64,000 bases of DNA from Quercus robur (lineage: Eukaryota; Streptophyta; Magnoliopsida; Fagales; Fagaceae), in NCBI RefSeq assembly GCF_932294415.1, contig NC_065544.1, positions 20,497,351 to 20,561,350 on the forward strand. Direction: 5' to 3'. Each line of letters starts with the position of its first letter. Position 1 is the first letter of the stretch. The position numbers and the translations under genes were made by a program. The notes under the pieces were generated by a model that worked only from the letters and a program-made list of their open reading frames with translations, had not been told where the DNA came from and searched no databases. This document shows, one piece after another, positions 1 to 10,446 of this stretch.

Positions 1-1003
1 TAAACTGTTCCCGCAGGACCTAAGTGCTTTGGCTGTCAAGGCTTCGGTCACATGAAGAATGAGTGTCCTACATATCTCAAGAGCATTGGGAAGAGCAAGG
101 CACTTGCTGTTACCTTGAGTGACACCAAGCATGAGGATGATTCCGACAATGAGGATGACAGAATCTTAAATGCCTTCATGGCCACTGTTAATCCTACTGA
201 TGGGATTGTTGAAGATATGGTTGAAGAAGAAGAATTGGTGGAATCTAAGTTTGAGAAGATGGATGATCAAGATGACATTTACACAGCTTATGAAAAACTG
301 TACAAGCTTTCTGAGAAGTATGAGAAATTGTATAGGCTAACCACCAAGAAGCTCAGTGATGTGGAACTTGACCGTGAGGAGCTTTCCACAAAGTTTGATG
401 AGGCTAATCAGACTATTGGAGCACTGAGGTTCGAGAACAATTTCTTGGCTGAGAAGACCAAGAAGCTTGAAGCGGAGCTGTTTCAAGTCAGAACTCAATT
501 GGAGAGGACTTCAAGTGCAAAACTTGATGATATGCTCAGCATTCAAAAATTTGCTTCAGATCGAACAGGTTTAGGGTATGGTCTTTCTTCCTCTAATACT
601 GCTTCTATTAGTACACTGTTTTTGTTCCTCCTGCTAATAATGTTAAAATTGAGAACATAGACAAGGGTAAATCTATCTTAGGAGCACCCCCAAAGTTTGA
701 GAAGAAAGATGTTAAAAACCCTAGGGCTAAGAAGGCTAATTCTCAAAAGCCTAAACAAAAGAAGCAGCATCTTTGTCATCATTGTGGAGCTGCCGGTCAT
801 ACTCGACCAAATTGCTACAAGTGGCTTGCCACTCAACAGAGCAACGGCATGATAGCATCTGGGAACCGGAATCAGCTTCAATCCTCTCTTACTTCCCTTG
901 GAGATCTTCTTAAAGCCCTCATGTTCCTTTCGAACTTGAACGATTTTTCCCCCTCACTGCCGATTCAAGGGTTTAATCAAAGGAAATGTTCTTCCAGAGT
1001 GTA
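1..1003 (+). pseudogene. gag C-terminal part of element C
   Basis: This is a fossil gag remnant. A CCHC knuckle (CFGCQGFGHMKNEC) is encoded at about 37-78. An acidic, Lys/Glu-rich coiled-coil-like segment follows, and a second knuckle (CHHCGAAGHTRPNC) is encoded at about 778-819. The order knuckle, coiled coil, knuckle matches the intact gag of element A on the minus strand at 25774-27744. The N-terminal capsid-like part is outside the window. The product would bind RNA inside a virus-like particle. The copy is broken. Confidence 0.8.
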
Positions 1004-2159
1004 GAGGGAAAATGGCTCTAAGTGATTCTGTCACTTTTTTTTTTCTCTCTTCTTGTTTTTGTGTGTACATTACTTATGTGTTTTGCTTTCAAATTTTAAG
1101 TCAGTCTAGTTTTTATGCTTTGGTTGTTTAACATGTTTTTGTTTTTGTTTTTGTTTTTTTTTTTCCAATTTTTGCTTTGTTTTGTTTTTCATATAAATTT
1201 TTTTTTGAAAAATTAGAAAAATACAAAAACAGTGTGTGTTTTGTGTACATTGGTACTTGTTTACCTTGGATGGCCATTGAAACAAAGTTTTCTAAACTTT
1301 GTCTCATTTGTAGCTTAAATGAGCATCTCTATGCACAACTAAGCAAGTGAGTTTTGTGACTCTTGTTTGTGATAAGTACGATTAAGTTGTCTCTTGTACT
1401 TAACACTCGTATCACTCTTTTTGACGGGAAGGACTAAAAAAATCCTAAGAGAAAGGCATTAATAACCATCTCACCACTGTTACCTGCCAATTATAATATG
1501 ACACCTATATGCTTCGGCATAGCAAAAGTGCAGTACTGTTAATGACATTTGTGTGCTTAGGCATAGCAAAATTGAAATGTCAAATATCATTGGGTATTTC
1601 TTTTCTATCTCTAATATGCCCATGCATGATATGCTTAAAAGAAAAAAAAATATGCAAAGAAAAATCAAAAGAAAAAAGATAAAAAATGCTTTAAAAATGA
1701 TTGCAAGCGTGTATTTTAGGAGATGTGGGAGTTATAGGATATACCTCGAAGGTGATAGTCTCCATCAAGTAGTTATGATTGTGTGTGAGTTAAAGTGATT
1801 TTCTCATATCTCAAATCATCATAACATGTATACACTTATGCAATCTTGCGATATTTTTCACACATAACACGCAATATTCTTTGCTATTCTTGATACATGT
1901 GCAGGTATAATGTGATTTGGCCATCACAAGGTTTTACATGTGTTAATGTATGCTCATTAAACTATCTTGACTTGTTTTTGAAATATAAAATTGGTTAGAC
2001 TTGTTTAGTGTGTGTGTGTGTTTCTTTTTGAAGATCCATGTGCTTAAAATTGTTATTAAGAGATGATTTTGAGAGCTAAATATGTTGATTGGATTATTGG
2101 TTGAGTTGCATGTTGGATTGCATTCATGTCTGTGTTTTTCACATCATGAAAAACTGGTT

Positions 2160-2470
2160 TTAAAAGCTGGCTCGACACCTCCTCGATACCTCCTCAATAC
2201 CTTGCTGTCTGTCGAGCTTCTTCAGCTTTTTCTTATCGTAATCCCGACAGCTTCTCGATACCTGGTGGATCGATCGAGAATGGTTCTGCATCCTCGATAG
2301 CTTCTCGACACTTGGTGGATCGATTGAGCTTTTGTTCTTGATTCTGTTGGGTTGTTCCTCGACACCTCCTTGATACCTCAGCTGTCGACGACCATTTTCT
2401 CGACACCTTCCTCGACAGATGTCTCGACACCTGTTGACACCTACATCTGTCGAGATTTACTGCTGACACT
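2160..2470. repeat. CTCGACA-type motif array in element C
   Basis: This is a cluster of short degenerate words around CTCGACACC, CTCGATACC and TGTCGAG, in both orientations, about 20 in 300 bp. It lies between the gag remnant and the accessory ORF of element C. The same words recur in the LTR of C at about 4970-5010 (GCTCGACAG, GGCTCGACACC, TGTCGAGG). The position is equivalent to the TCGCGA-type arrays of elements A and B, which have a different word but the same placement. Function is unknown. Confidence 0.75.
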
Positions 2471-3008
2471 ATTTAAGCTCTTTGTGCGATCCGGAACTCA
2501 TTTCACTCGATCTCTCTCTCGATACTTCTTTGTTTTCTCTCCCAAACGTTCTCATCTCACTCCAATCTTTGATCCTCAAGGATTCTTCAAGCTTTTTCAA
2601 GAATTTCTTCACTTGGTAAGCTTCTAATCCTTTCACATTCATGCATTTCATGTTTTGAAACCTAGGTTTTGGGGTTTTTGAAAAATTTTTGGGGTTTTTC
2701 AAAATTGATGAGTTTTTATTGAAATTTTGGGATGGATTTTCACTTAAATGAGTTTAAAACCTCATATATTGCATCACATTAGCATTATAATAGTATGTCA
2801 TGCATTTAGATGTTTGCTATCTGTTTATGTGTTGATAGGTTGGGAATGGGCTGAGCCCATGATGCAATTTCCTTTGCATGTCACATGTTCATGCATTTCC
2901 CATGCATACGTACTCTTTTCAATATAATTGTTATATTTGAAATTGCTTGGGACTTTTCTGATTGTCTTTCTTTTTCTCCCTCTCTTTCTGTTTACGTTAG
3001 TCGTGTCT

Positions 3009-4205
3009 ATGGCACTTAAGCGTAAATCCACTCCAGCCCGGAACCCTCTTCGTTTCAGAGCTTCTTCATCCTCTGATCCTACACTATCTCATATTCGGTT
3101 CTGTGATGATGATGCCTTCAAGGCATTTTCAGAGAATTTTTCTAGACGAGGCATTCATTCGGAACGCCAAGTCATTCTGTCAGACTTTGCCGACACTGAC
3201 CTTCCCTCTGTCATTCACAGTAGGGGATGGGAGTCACTGTGTGACGTCTCGGTCACCTGTCCTCTCGTGCTTATCCAGGAGTTTTACTCCAACATGCACG
3301 AGATTGATCGTTCAGTACCTCTTTTCTTCACTCGCGTTCGAGGTATGTGCATTCCTATCACACCGCAACTTGTTGCGGATGTGCTTCGGGTCCCTAGGAT
3401 AGAGTTTCCTGACTATCCTAGTTGTGAGTGTCTGAGAATTGTGTTCAGGGATGAGCTCATGTATGCTTTTTGTGAGCGCCCTTCAATTTGGGGTGAGCAT
3501 TTGTTTACACCATCTAGACCTTTTGCTAAAGGTCCTCGATTTATGAACATGGTGATGACTTTTGTTTTGCATCCACTCTCTCACTATAACTCCATTACAG
3601 AGCCTCGTGCTCGATTTTTGTTATCTCTTCTTGAGCATCTTACTATAGATTTTCCTTCTCATTTCATTCTCTCTATTATAGATATTCATCTAGATTCGGC
3701 GTCCTGTGATAAGCTCATCTTTCCTTACACTATCACGAGGATCTTACGCCATTTTTTCGTTCTTTTTCCCTCTTCTGACCATTTCACCGTCATGTGTGCC
3801 ATAGATTATGCTACTGTTAAACGTAGCGAGGCCTAGCTTCGGTCGCGACAGTCGGATTCAGCAGCACCTCCCTCCCATTCAGCTCCATCCTGTTTTGCTC
3901 CATCCACATATGCTCCTCCCTCTTCTTTGGGCGATGTGACTTTAGGAGACATCATGGCGCAGCTGCAGCGCATGGATGGTCGCCTAGATACACTTTTTAC
4001 GGAGTTGTATCAGGTGAACGTTCGTGTCGGTCGTATTGCATGGTGGCAGGCATCCATGGGTGGTTTTGCTCTTGAGGCTACTCCTTCACCACCTTCTCCC
4101 GTGGCTTCTGATTCTGAGGATGAGGATGATGATGATGGTGATGACGATGATGCTTCGGATGATGCTGATAGAGATGCTAGCTCTACCGATGAGATGTCTG
4201 CTTGA
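3009..4205 (+). pseudogene. Accessory ORF of element C (plant transposon-protein domain)
   Basis: The main reading frame runs 3009-3836 and a continuation-like acidic segment runs 3927-4205. I chose ATG 3009 because the homologous ORFs of A and B also begin with a short basic stretch after a pyrimidine-rich leader. An upstream in-frame ATG at 2928 would add 27 hydrophobic residues that probably are not used. Motifs such as SRGWESLCDV, LIQEFYSNM and RVRGMCIPITPQLVADVL match the pattern of the 'putative plant transposon protein' domain (PF20167 by memory). The end is rich in Asp and Glu. It occupies the place where some Sireviruses carry an env-like ORF. I see no membrane-fusion features, and the role is unknown. 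Broken. Confidence 0.65.
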
Positions 4206-4767
4206 CACTCTTACCCTTTGTCACTCGTGACAAAAAGGGGGAGTAGTTTTGATATGAGAGTAGTCATTCTTAGGGGGAGAGTTAGTATAGGACCATTTTG
4301 TTAGGGGGAGTGTTGATATGTTTTGAGGGATGTAGTGAGGATAATATGTATCTTTTCTTTTCTTTCTTTTTAGATACTTTATTCTTGTACATGAGGTCTT
4401 GTGACCATTTATAGACATACTTTGTACTTATCTCTTTATTTATGTTGATGTATGTTTTTCTTTCACCTACCCCTTCATGTGTTGTTTCTTTTCTCCCTTA
4501 ATACACATGTTTCTTATACTTGTATGCAATCTATTATTTCTGTTTCACACAAAGATGCCTTGATGAATTTTGTTTAAAGTGTTTCAAAAATACAGGTTGT
4601 CAAAGTCTACTTGCCATAAACTCTCTTCTTGTAAAATTTTTCAAGATTTTGTGTTAGGATAGATTTTATTGTATTCAACAAGTGAATATGAGTTGAGTGA
4701 TTTATGACTTCTCTCATATGTTCATTTGTTTGTTGTGGTTTTGTCATGGATTGCCAAAGGGGGAGAT

Positions 4768-5703
4768 TGTTAGGACATTTGTGTTTCACATGTTAAGAAC
4801 ATATGTCATGTTTTTATATAATTGACTTATCCTTTGACAAAACGCACTTTACTTGTATTTGGGTAGATTTATGATGTGTTTAAATACTTTAAGAAACCAT
4901 GTTTTAAGATCAAGTATTGAAACCTTCAAGTCTGTCCAAGAAAACAAGTTGATAGTGCAAATTCATTAAAGCTCGACAGTTGGCTCGACACCTTCTATCT
5001 GTCGAGGTTTAAGATTTTCAGAATTCAAATATGATTTTCTTGGGATCCATGAATATGTCTTTGGTCTTTCTTTTCTCCTAACCCTAGACATATAAAAGGA
5101 TTGTTTTAAGGGCCGTCAAACAGTTCACAAGTTGCACAAGCATTGTGCAAACTTTGTACAAGCAAATTGTGACCGGAGACGAAGTTCTTGCCCTAGTTCA
5201 TCTTTTTTTCTTAAAGAAGTTGCTGTGTATGTGCATCGTACGGTTTTGTGACCAAGCATCTTCTTGATCTTCATCGTGTGGATGAACTGAAGAACTTTGC
5301 AACCAACAACTTTCTTAGTTGGTGATTGAAGTTGCGTACTGGGATCCGCGCAATTGGTTAGTCACGTACTTGGGAGTCGTGCATCAGAAAGGGAAACTGT
5401 CACTACAGAACAAGTCCAATTGGGTATTGGGGTAAGGGTTCAATTATAGGTTGGTAATGTTCTTGGGATTCCTTTACTTGTAACCGCTTGTTGTGATAAT
5501 AGTGGAGTTTCGGGAGTGGTGATCTGAAAATCACCCGGTGGAGTTTTTGTCGTTAGGTTTTCCCCATTCGTAAAAAAATCACTGTGTTATTTATTTTCCG
5601 TTGCATAATTAGTTTATTGGTGATTTGTTTGTGCTATCATGTTTTTGTATGATAAATTGATTAATTAATAACTTGGCTAATTAATTAATTAATTTCTATC
5701 ACA
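4768..5703 (+). repeat. 3' LTR of element C
   Basis: It starts TGTTAGGACA directly after the polypurine tract and ends near TATCACA. A TATA-like ATATAAAAGG lies at about 5090. About 750 bp of the same LTR recurs, diverged, at 17825-18580 and 47597-48350. The partner 5' LTR is outside the window, so LTR age cannot be read. The 3' boundary is placed at the last CA and could be off by a few bases. Confidence 0.75.
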
Positions 5704-5920
5704 AGGGGTCATTCAGTTTGTGGCCTATCATTTAGTAACTATGTTTGGGTAAGGAATTTTCAGTCAAGATTTGGTCATTTTATGGAATATAAAATTCTGC
5801 AATGGAAAAATTTCAAGGTCAAATTTTTATTTTTGGATTTACGGGCTCAAAATTCTGCCCCATGAGTTATCATTTCTAAATTTCAAACAATGGCAAGTCT
5901 ATTGTAGAGCCACGGAATTA

Positions 5921-6029
5921 GGAGGAAGTATACCCTGTTATGAGTGTATGCTTCCTTCCTCTCACAAGCTGGTGGGACCCATCTATGAGAGGAGAGAAAC
6001 ATACCCCTGTAACAGGGTGTATTTTCTCC
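5921..6029. repeat. Imperfect 44-bp inverted repeat (hairpin)
   Basis: The left arm 5921-5964 and right arm 5986-6029 are imperfect reverse complements around a 21-base spacer. Both contain an ACCCTGTTA / TAACAGGGT core. This may be a foldback MITE or one end of one. I found no clear target-site duplication. An 88-codon open frame across the hairpin (5771-6037) has no recognisable product. Confidence 0.6.
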
Positions 6030-6256
6030 GAAACTAGAGCTGAGAAAGATGTGGTCTCAAGACATGGAATGTAGGAGGTGCTAAACCCAAAAGATACACT
6101 AAGCTTTGATCATCACACATATGTCATCGCTCGTGCGCAAGTCAACCGCTGCATGCGTTTGTGGGCAGTATTATTGGGATGACATCAAGTGAGGAATTAA
6201 CAAAATCATATTATAAAAAAAATGAGGAGTGAAAATAAATTTATGAATGTCCTAAT

Positions 6257-6304
<48 letters not shown>

Positions 6305-6483
6305 ATATGGTTTTCTTTCTAATTTTGAGTTGAACAATGTAAGAACAATCAACTTAGAAGTAGACAAACACGGAAGATACAGGTCCATTCATAGATTGCT
6401 AATGTATCGTTTTTTATTATAAACTTTGCTATCATGTCATTAAAAAACAATGACACTTAATTTTTCTGTTAGACAGACACACA

Positions 6484-6525
<42 letters not shown>

Positions 6526-7034
6526 AAACAAACAAACAAAACTAGATATATAAATGGACTAATAGTGCTCATTTTTTAAATCTTAGATATTAAAAGTGTT
6601 CATTTGAGATTAAGGACTAAAAGTGCTAAAAAGATAAACGTTTTAAGAATTAACAATGTATTTTGACATATAAAAAATTATACTGCAAGAACCACGTAAT
6701 CCATAGTTCCAAATAAAACAACTATAATGTGGGTAATGCCATAATGGAAGCACTTGCTGCTCAACTTTTTCCTATAAAGTCGAAAGTGTAGACCAAAATA
6801 CTTAGAGTGAGAGGAGAGGTTAACTCTTGCATTTTTATTTTTTATTTTTTATTTGCTGAATGGTTAACTCTTGTATGTATGAATCGTTACATGGAGCTCT
6901 AATCCTGTCAAGAAGTTTAATGGTGAATTTCTTCAAGGAATATCTCCTTTTAATGATCGAGGAACTATTGATTGACATGTTCTTGCCTTCGCTGGGGTGT
7001 GATCTATGAGCCTTCTCCTAAAGTTTTTGATATA
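6030..7034. other. Non-coding single-copy DNA with poly-T and poly-A tracts
   Basis: No gene is seen. A pure T run of about 38 (6259-6297) and an A run of about 40 (6484-6523) face each other roughly 190 bp apart. The second is followed by (AAAC)n. They look like slippage tracts or tails of worn insertions. Confidence 0.6.
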
Positions 7035-7192
7035 TGCGATAGAATTTTAACTTATAATATTTTCTCTATAATGATTACTCTTTATTGTCCAATCAAGACA
7101 TCAATTAATTTTTATTATAAGTGGGATTTGAACATCATATCTCTTATTTAACGATAAGAGACTTTACCAATTAAACTAATTGAAACATAAAT
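7035..7192 (-). mobile_element. tRNA-derived SINE
   Basis: On the minus strand there is a pol III A box (TAGTTTAATTGG, complement of about 7167-7178) and a B box (GTTCAAATCC, complement of about 7122-7131) about 35 bp apart. They are followed by a non-tRNA body ending in an A/T-rich tail near 7035. Both boxes fit the consensus patterns TRGYNNARNNGG and GWTCRANNC. This is not a tRNA gene, because no cloverleaf stems are evident. The tail boundary is approximate. Confidence 0.7.
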
Positions 7193-8149
7193 TCTCCTTC
7201 AACGAGTTGAATTGAAGGAATTATGTTGGTGATGCTGTGAAAAGAAATGTGTATAATTTTGATCGATGTTTGGAAATGGTTTGGATGCTCTTGATGTTTA
7301 TGAAAGATGGAAGTTTTAAGATTAAATGAAGGTTGAAAGTGATTGATATTGTGGTTTATGTGGGAGGGTTGAGAGAATAGGTGTCGACATCGGATTTTAG
7401 GCCGCCGATCGACCTTCCTATCCATTTGGCAGTTTTTCCTATGTAGCGAGACACGTTTACTATTGATGAAATCAATTTTCATATATTCTCATGTTTATAT
7501 TTGAATAAGAAATAACATATGCTTCTTATAGAAAATAATACAAAAACATATATACTCTTATTTATTTATTTGAAATAGAATCTTTATAGTGGAATCTTTT
7601 GAGATGTGTAACGTAGTTTTTGACAATGTAATGAAAGTTTTGGCAATGTAATGTAATATTTTGGTCTATGTAATTTAGTTTTCGAAATCTTGTAAGGGAA
7701 TGTGTTTCAAGCTTACAAATAAATTTTAAGTTCGCCTTAACAATTGCACCAAAATACAAATGAGGCTTTGAGTGGAGTCCATGCATAATGTGTCGTGCAC
7801 ATGAATGATGGAATATTTTATATTATGCAATATTTAATGAGGATGATGAGATGTAAAATTCCTCACTAAAATTTTATTAAAAATTAATTAGATATGATTC
7901 TCCAACTTACATAGTGGGAGATTTTTATTATTATTATTATTATTATTATTTTGTGAGAGGATACATAGTGGGAGATGATTATTAGCTTTGTGAAATATTT
8001 TATCTTGCTATACGAGAAAGAATACCATAGTTTAGTTGGAGTTTTGAAGTAAAATGAAGATGTGTCCTAATGTCAACCTTGTGTAATAAATTCAGTGCAA
8101 ATGAACACTAAGAACATAGTTGAAGACCTCTTGCCAATGGAGAAAAATT
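7193..8149. other. AT-rich intergenic DNA, nothing recognised
   Basis: Short open frames occur here (for example minus 7171-7482 and minus 7562-7786), but none has family resemblance or credible codon use. A (TTA)n microsatellite lies near 7927-7950. Confidence 0.5.
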
Positions 8150-8415
8150 AGATGAGAATAACTATAACAATAACATGAGGCAGAGGAAGATCCCACACTG
8201 CCCAACATCATCGTGATATGGAGGCTTATGAGTATTGGATTGAGAAAGATTGGTGCGTGACTATTCTTAGTAGCATACTCAATGATTTTATTGGGGAGTT
8301 CGAAAACTATCCAACTATCTAAGAAACGTGGAACCAACTAAAAATTGTTTATGGAGGACACCAACAATTCGGTGTGCCCTTACTTTAAAATTTGAGCAGT
8401 ACGTCATGGACTGTG
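8150..8415 (+). pseudogene. Worn Ty1/copia gag (UBN2-type) remnant
   Basis: The plus-strand translation shows gag-like segments such as ILSSILNDFIGEFENYPT, ETWNQLKIVYGG and ALTLKFEQYVMD in the usual order of copia gag polypeptides. No LTRs were found around it. It is an old, broken fragment just upstream of the first peroxidase promoter and is not shared with the other units. Confidence 0.65.
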
Positions 8416-8680
8416 GTATTATCGTTTTATTTATTTAATTATTTAGAAAAACGTGGTATAATCCCTGTCTATTTTTCTTTATATCCACTTTATGCAAATT
8501 GTCTTGGCGGTGCAAAAAGTAATGCCTTGCAATTCCCTTTTTTATAATTTTATATTATTTTCTTGTTGGTTGGATTCCTTCACAGAATCAAAAGGACTTT
8601 CTCACGCGTCGGTGCTTTCTAGCTATTTATTCTCTAACTTTGCTATGATCAGCAGACTTTGCTTACTCTCTCTCCGAATT

Positions 8681-8705
8681 TTGACCACAAATGATCATAT
8701 AAATA
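8681..8705 (+). promoter_or_regulatory. Promoter core of peroxidase 1: W-box and TATA box
   Basis: A W-box core TTGACC (8681-8686) lies 11 bp before a TATA box TATAAATA (8698-8705), 136 bp upstream of the start codon. The same pair with the same spacing is present before peroxidase 3 (50330-50354) and is split by element A before peroxidase 2. WRKY binding is inferred from the motif only. Confidence 0.6.
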
Positions 8706-8841
8706 TATTAATTGTCCTCTTTCATTCTCACAATACCACAAGCAAAGCTTAGAGCTACTACAAATTTGAAAATACAAACTTCCAATTTAGCTTAACACAC
8801 TCCATTTCTATCTTCCTGATCCTTATCCTGTTATTGCATTA

Positions 8842-10131
8842 ATGGAGAGGGCACGTTCGATCCAAACGTCCCTTTTGGTGTTTCTCTTGCTCTCTTTGAG
8901 TGTTTCTTATGTGCATTGCCAAGCCACTCGTGTTGGGTTCTACTCCAAATCATGCCCTCGAGCTGAATCCATTGTTCGCTCAACGGTTCAAGCTCATTTC
9001 CAATCTAATCCCACTGTGGCTCCTGGATTGTTAAGGATGCACTTTCATGACTGTTTCGTGCAGGGTTGCGATGCTTCTGTCCTTATTGATGGGCCTAACA
9101 CTGAGAAAACAGCCGGACCTAACCTTGGTTTGAGAGGATATGAAGTTATTAATGATGCCAAGACTAAGCTTGAAGCTGCATGCCCTGGTGTTGTTTCTTG
9201 TGCTGATATTCTTGCTCTTGCTGCTCGTGATTCTGTCGTTCTGGTACTTGATCTCATGCTTTTATATATTCATCAGATTAATTTATTAGTATATATTTTA
9301 CATGCTATTACGAGTAATTAATCATATTTTGCATTTTTCTTGTAGACAAATGGACCAAATTGGCAGGTGCCAACCGGACGCAAAGATGGTCGAGTATCAT
9401 TGGCTTCTGATACTACCGATTTGCCTGGCTTTACAGAATCCATTGATGCTCAGAAGAAAAAGTTTTCAGCGAAAGGTTTAAACGCTCAAGATCTTGTTAC
9501 TCTTGTCGGTAAGCATCAACGCATTATCATTTAATAAATCATTTTTTATATCCCTAGCTACATGTTCAGGTATGTGTTTTACAGTCAAGAACTTTATAGT
9601 TCAGTGAACTACAATTCAAATCCTCGTCTTTTATTATTATAAGTATAGATTTACCCAAAAAGTACGTGTCCTAGTTTATTACATTTCGTCTAACTTCTAT
9701 TCATTTCAATTAACTATTGACTAGGTGGCCATACTATTGGAACTTCAGCTTGCCAGTTCTTTCAGTACAGATTGTATAACTTCACTACTACTGGGAATGG
9801 TGCCGATCCTACAATCAACCCCAGTTTCCTTCCTCAATTACGAGCACTCTGCCCACAAAATGGTGATGCCACAAGGCGTGTTGGACTGGACACCGGTAGC
9901 CAAAACAGATTTGACTCATCTTTCTTCTCCAACTTGGGGACTGGCCGAGGAGTACTTGAGTCTGATCAAAAGTTATGGACTGACGCCTCCACCAGAAGTT
10001 TTGTTCAAAGTTTGCTTGGGTCAAATGCCTTCAATGTGCAGTTCGGAAAGTCCATGGTGAAGATGAGCAACATTGGCCTCAAGTCTGGTACTCAAGGTGA
10101 AATTCGCAAAGTGTGCTCTAAGATCAACTGA
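8842..10131 (+). CDS. Class III peroxidase, N1-like (copy 1)
   Basis: This is a secreted haem peroxidase that oxidises phenolics with hydrogen peroxide, probably in the cell wall. Exons are 8842-9243, 9346-9508 and 9725-10131, with GT-AG introns in phases 0 and 1, giving 323 residues. Residues 1-26 form a signal peptide, and cleavage would leave the usual N-terminal Gln27. Distal Arg65 and His69 lie in RMHFHDCF and proximal His191 in VGGHTIG. The eight conserved cysteines are present (38, 71, 76, 114, 120, 198 and two more in ALCPQ and KVCSK). NFT at 207 is an N-glycosylation site. Closest remembered relatives are tobacco peroxidase N1 and Arabidopsis PRX71-like proteins. The family's frequent first intron, near the distal-His region, is absent. 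Copy 1 has the unmutated AARD motif at 127-130. It is complete and probably functional. Confidence 0.95.
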
Positions 10132-10412
10132 TCAAAAGTGCTCCAAGCTAAGCCACGAAAGATGATTACAATTATTCCCACAAAAAAAAAAAAAAAAATG
10201 TATTCTAAATTGTTCTTGAATTTTATTTCCATTTTGGTGTAAGCTCAGGAGATGTAAAAAAGTATGTAATGAAAATTCTTTATTTATTGGCGTAAGCCAA
10301 TAGATCAAGGGTCCTTGAGAAAGATTTTCAGTTTAATAACGAAAAGTAATTTTGACTTTACTACATGCGCTAGCTGATCATAGCTTACGATCAAACACAA
10401 AAAAGTAAAATT

Positions 10413-10445
<33 letters not shown>

Positions 10446-10446
10446 T
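10132..10446. other. 3' flank of peroxidase 1
   Basis: It holds the presumed 3' UTR with a poly-A run (10181-10198) and a small perfect hairpin TATTGGC-GTAA-GCCAATA (about 10286-10303). It ends in an A run and a (TA)n tract that abut the gypsy fragment. No canonical AATAAA is obvious; AATGAA near 10268 is a possible weak signal. In unit 2 the same flank is interrupted by element B. Confidence 0.6.

Larger units (their letters stand above)
1..5703 (+). mobile_element. Sirevirus-like Ty1/copia fossil, family C (3' part)
   Basis: This is an LTR retrotransposon whose 5' end lies outside the window. Visible parts in order are a gag C-terminal region with two CCHC zinc knuckles (1-1003), a long non-coding stretch with a CTCGACA-type motif array (about 2160-2470), an accessory ORF region (3009-4205), a polypurine tract with the core GGGGGAGAT (4752-4767), and the 3' LTR (4768-5703). 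No protease, integrase or reverse transcriptase is seen between gag and the accessory ORF. The large gag with coiled coil, the GGGGGAGAT tract before a TGTTAGG LTR start and the extra ORF before the 3' LTR are known traits of plant Sireviruses. The element is incomplete and broken. Confidence 0.85.

Noticed and set aside
2928-3008. Hydrophobic 27-residue leader on the accessory ORF of element C as an envelope signal peptide
   Set aside because: The homologous ORFs in A and B start at the equivalent of ATG 3009 and have no hydrophobic leader. The stretch is a T-rich leader that happens to be open.
7110-7185. A tRNA gene
   Set aside because: Pol III boxes are present but no paired acceptor or anticodon stems are seen, and an A/T tail follows. 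It fits a SINE.
8092-8337. Minus-strand 81-codon frame upstream of peroxidase 1
   Set aside because: It is antisense to a worn copia gag remnant that explains the region better.
9045-9257. Antisense open frames over the peroxidase exons
   Set aside because: Shadow frames repeated in all three copies.
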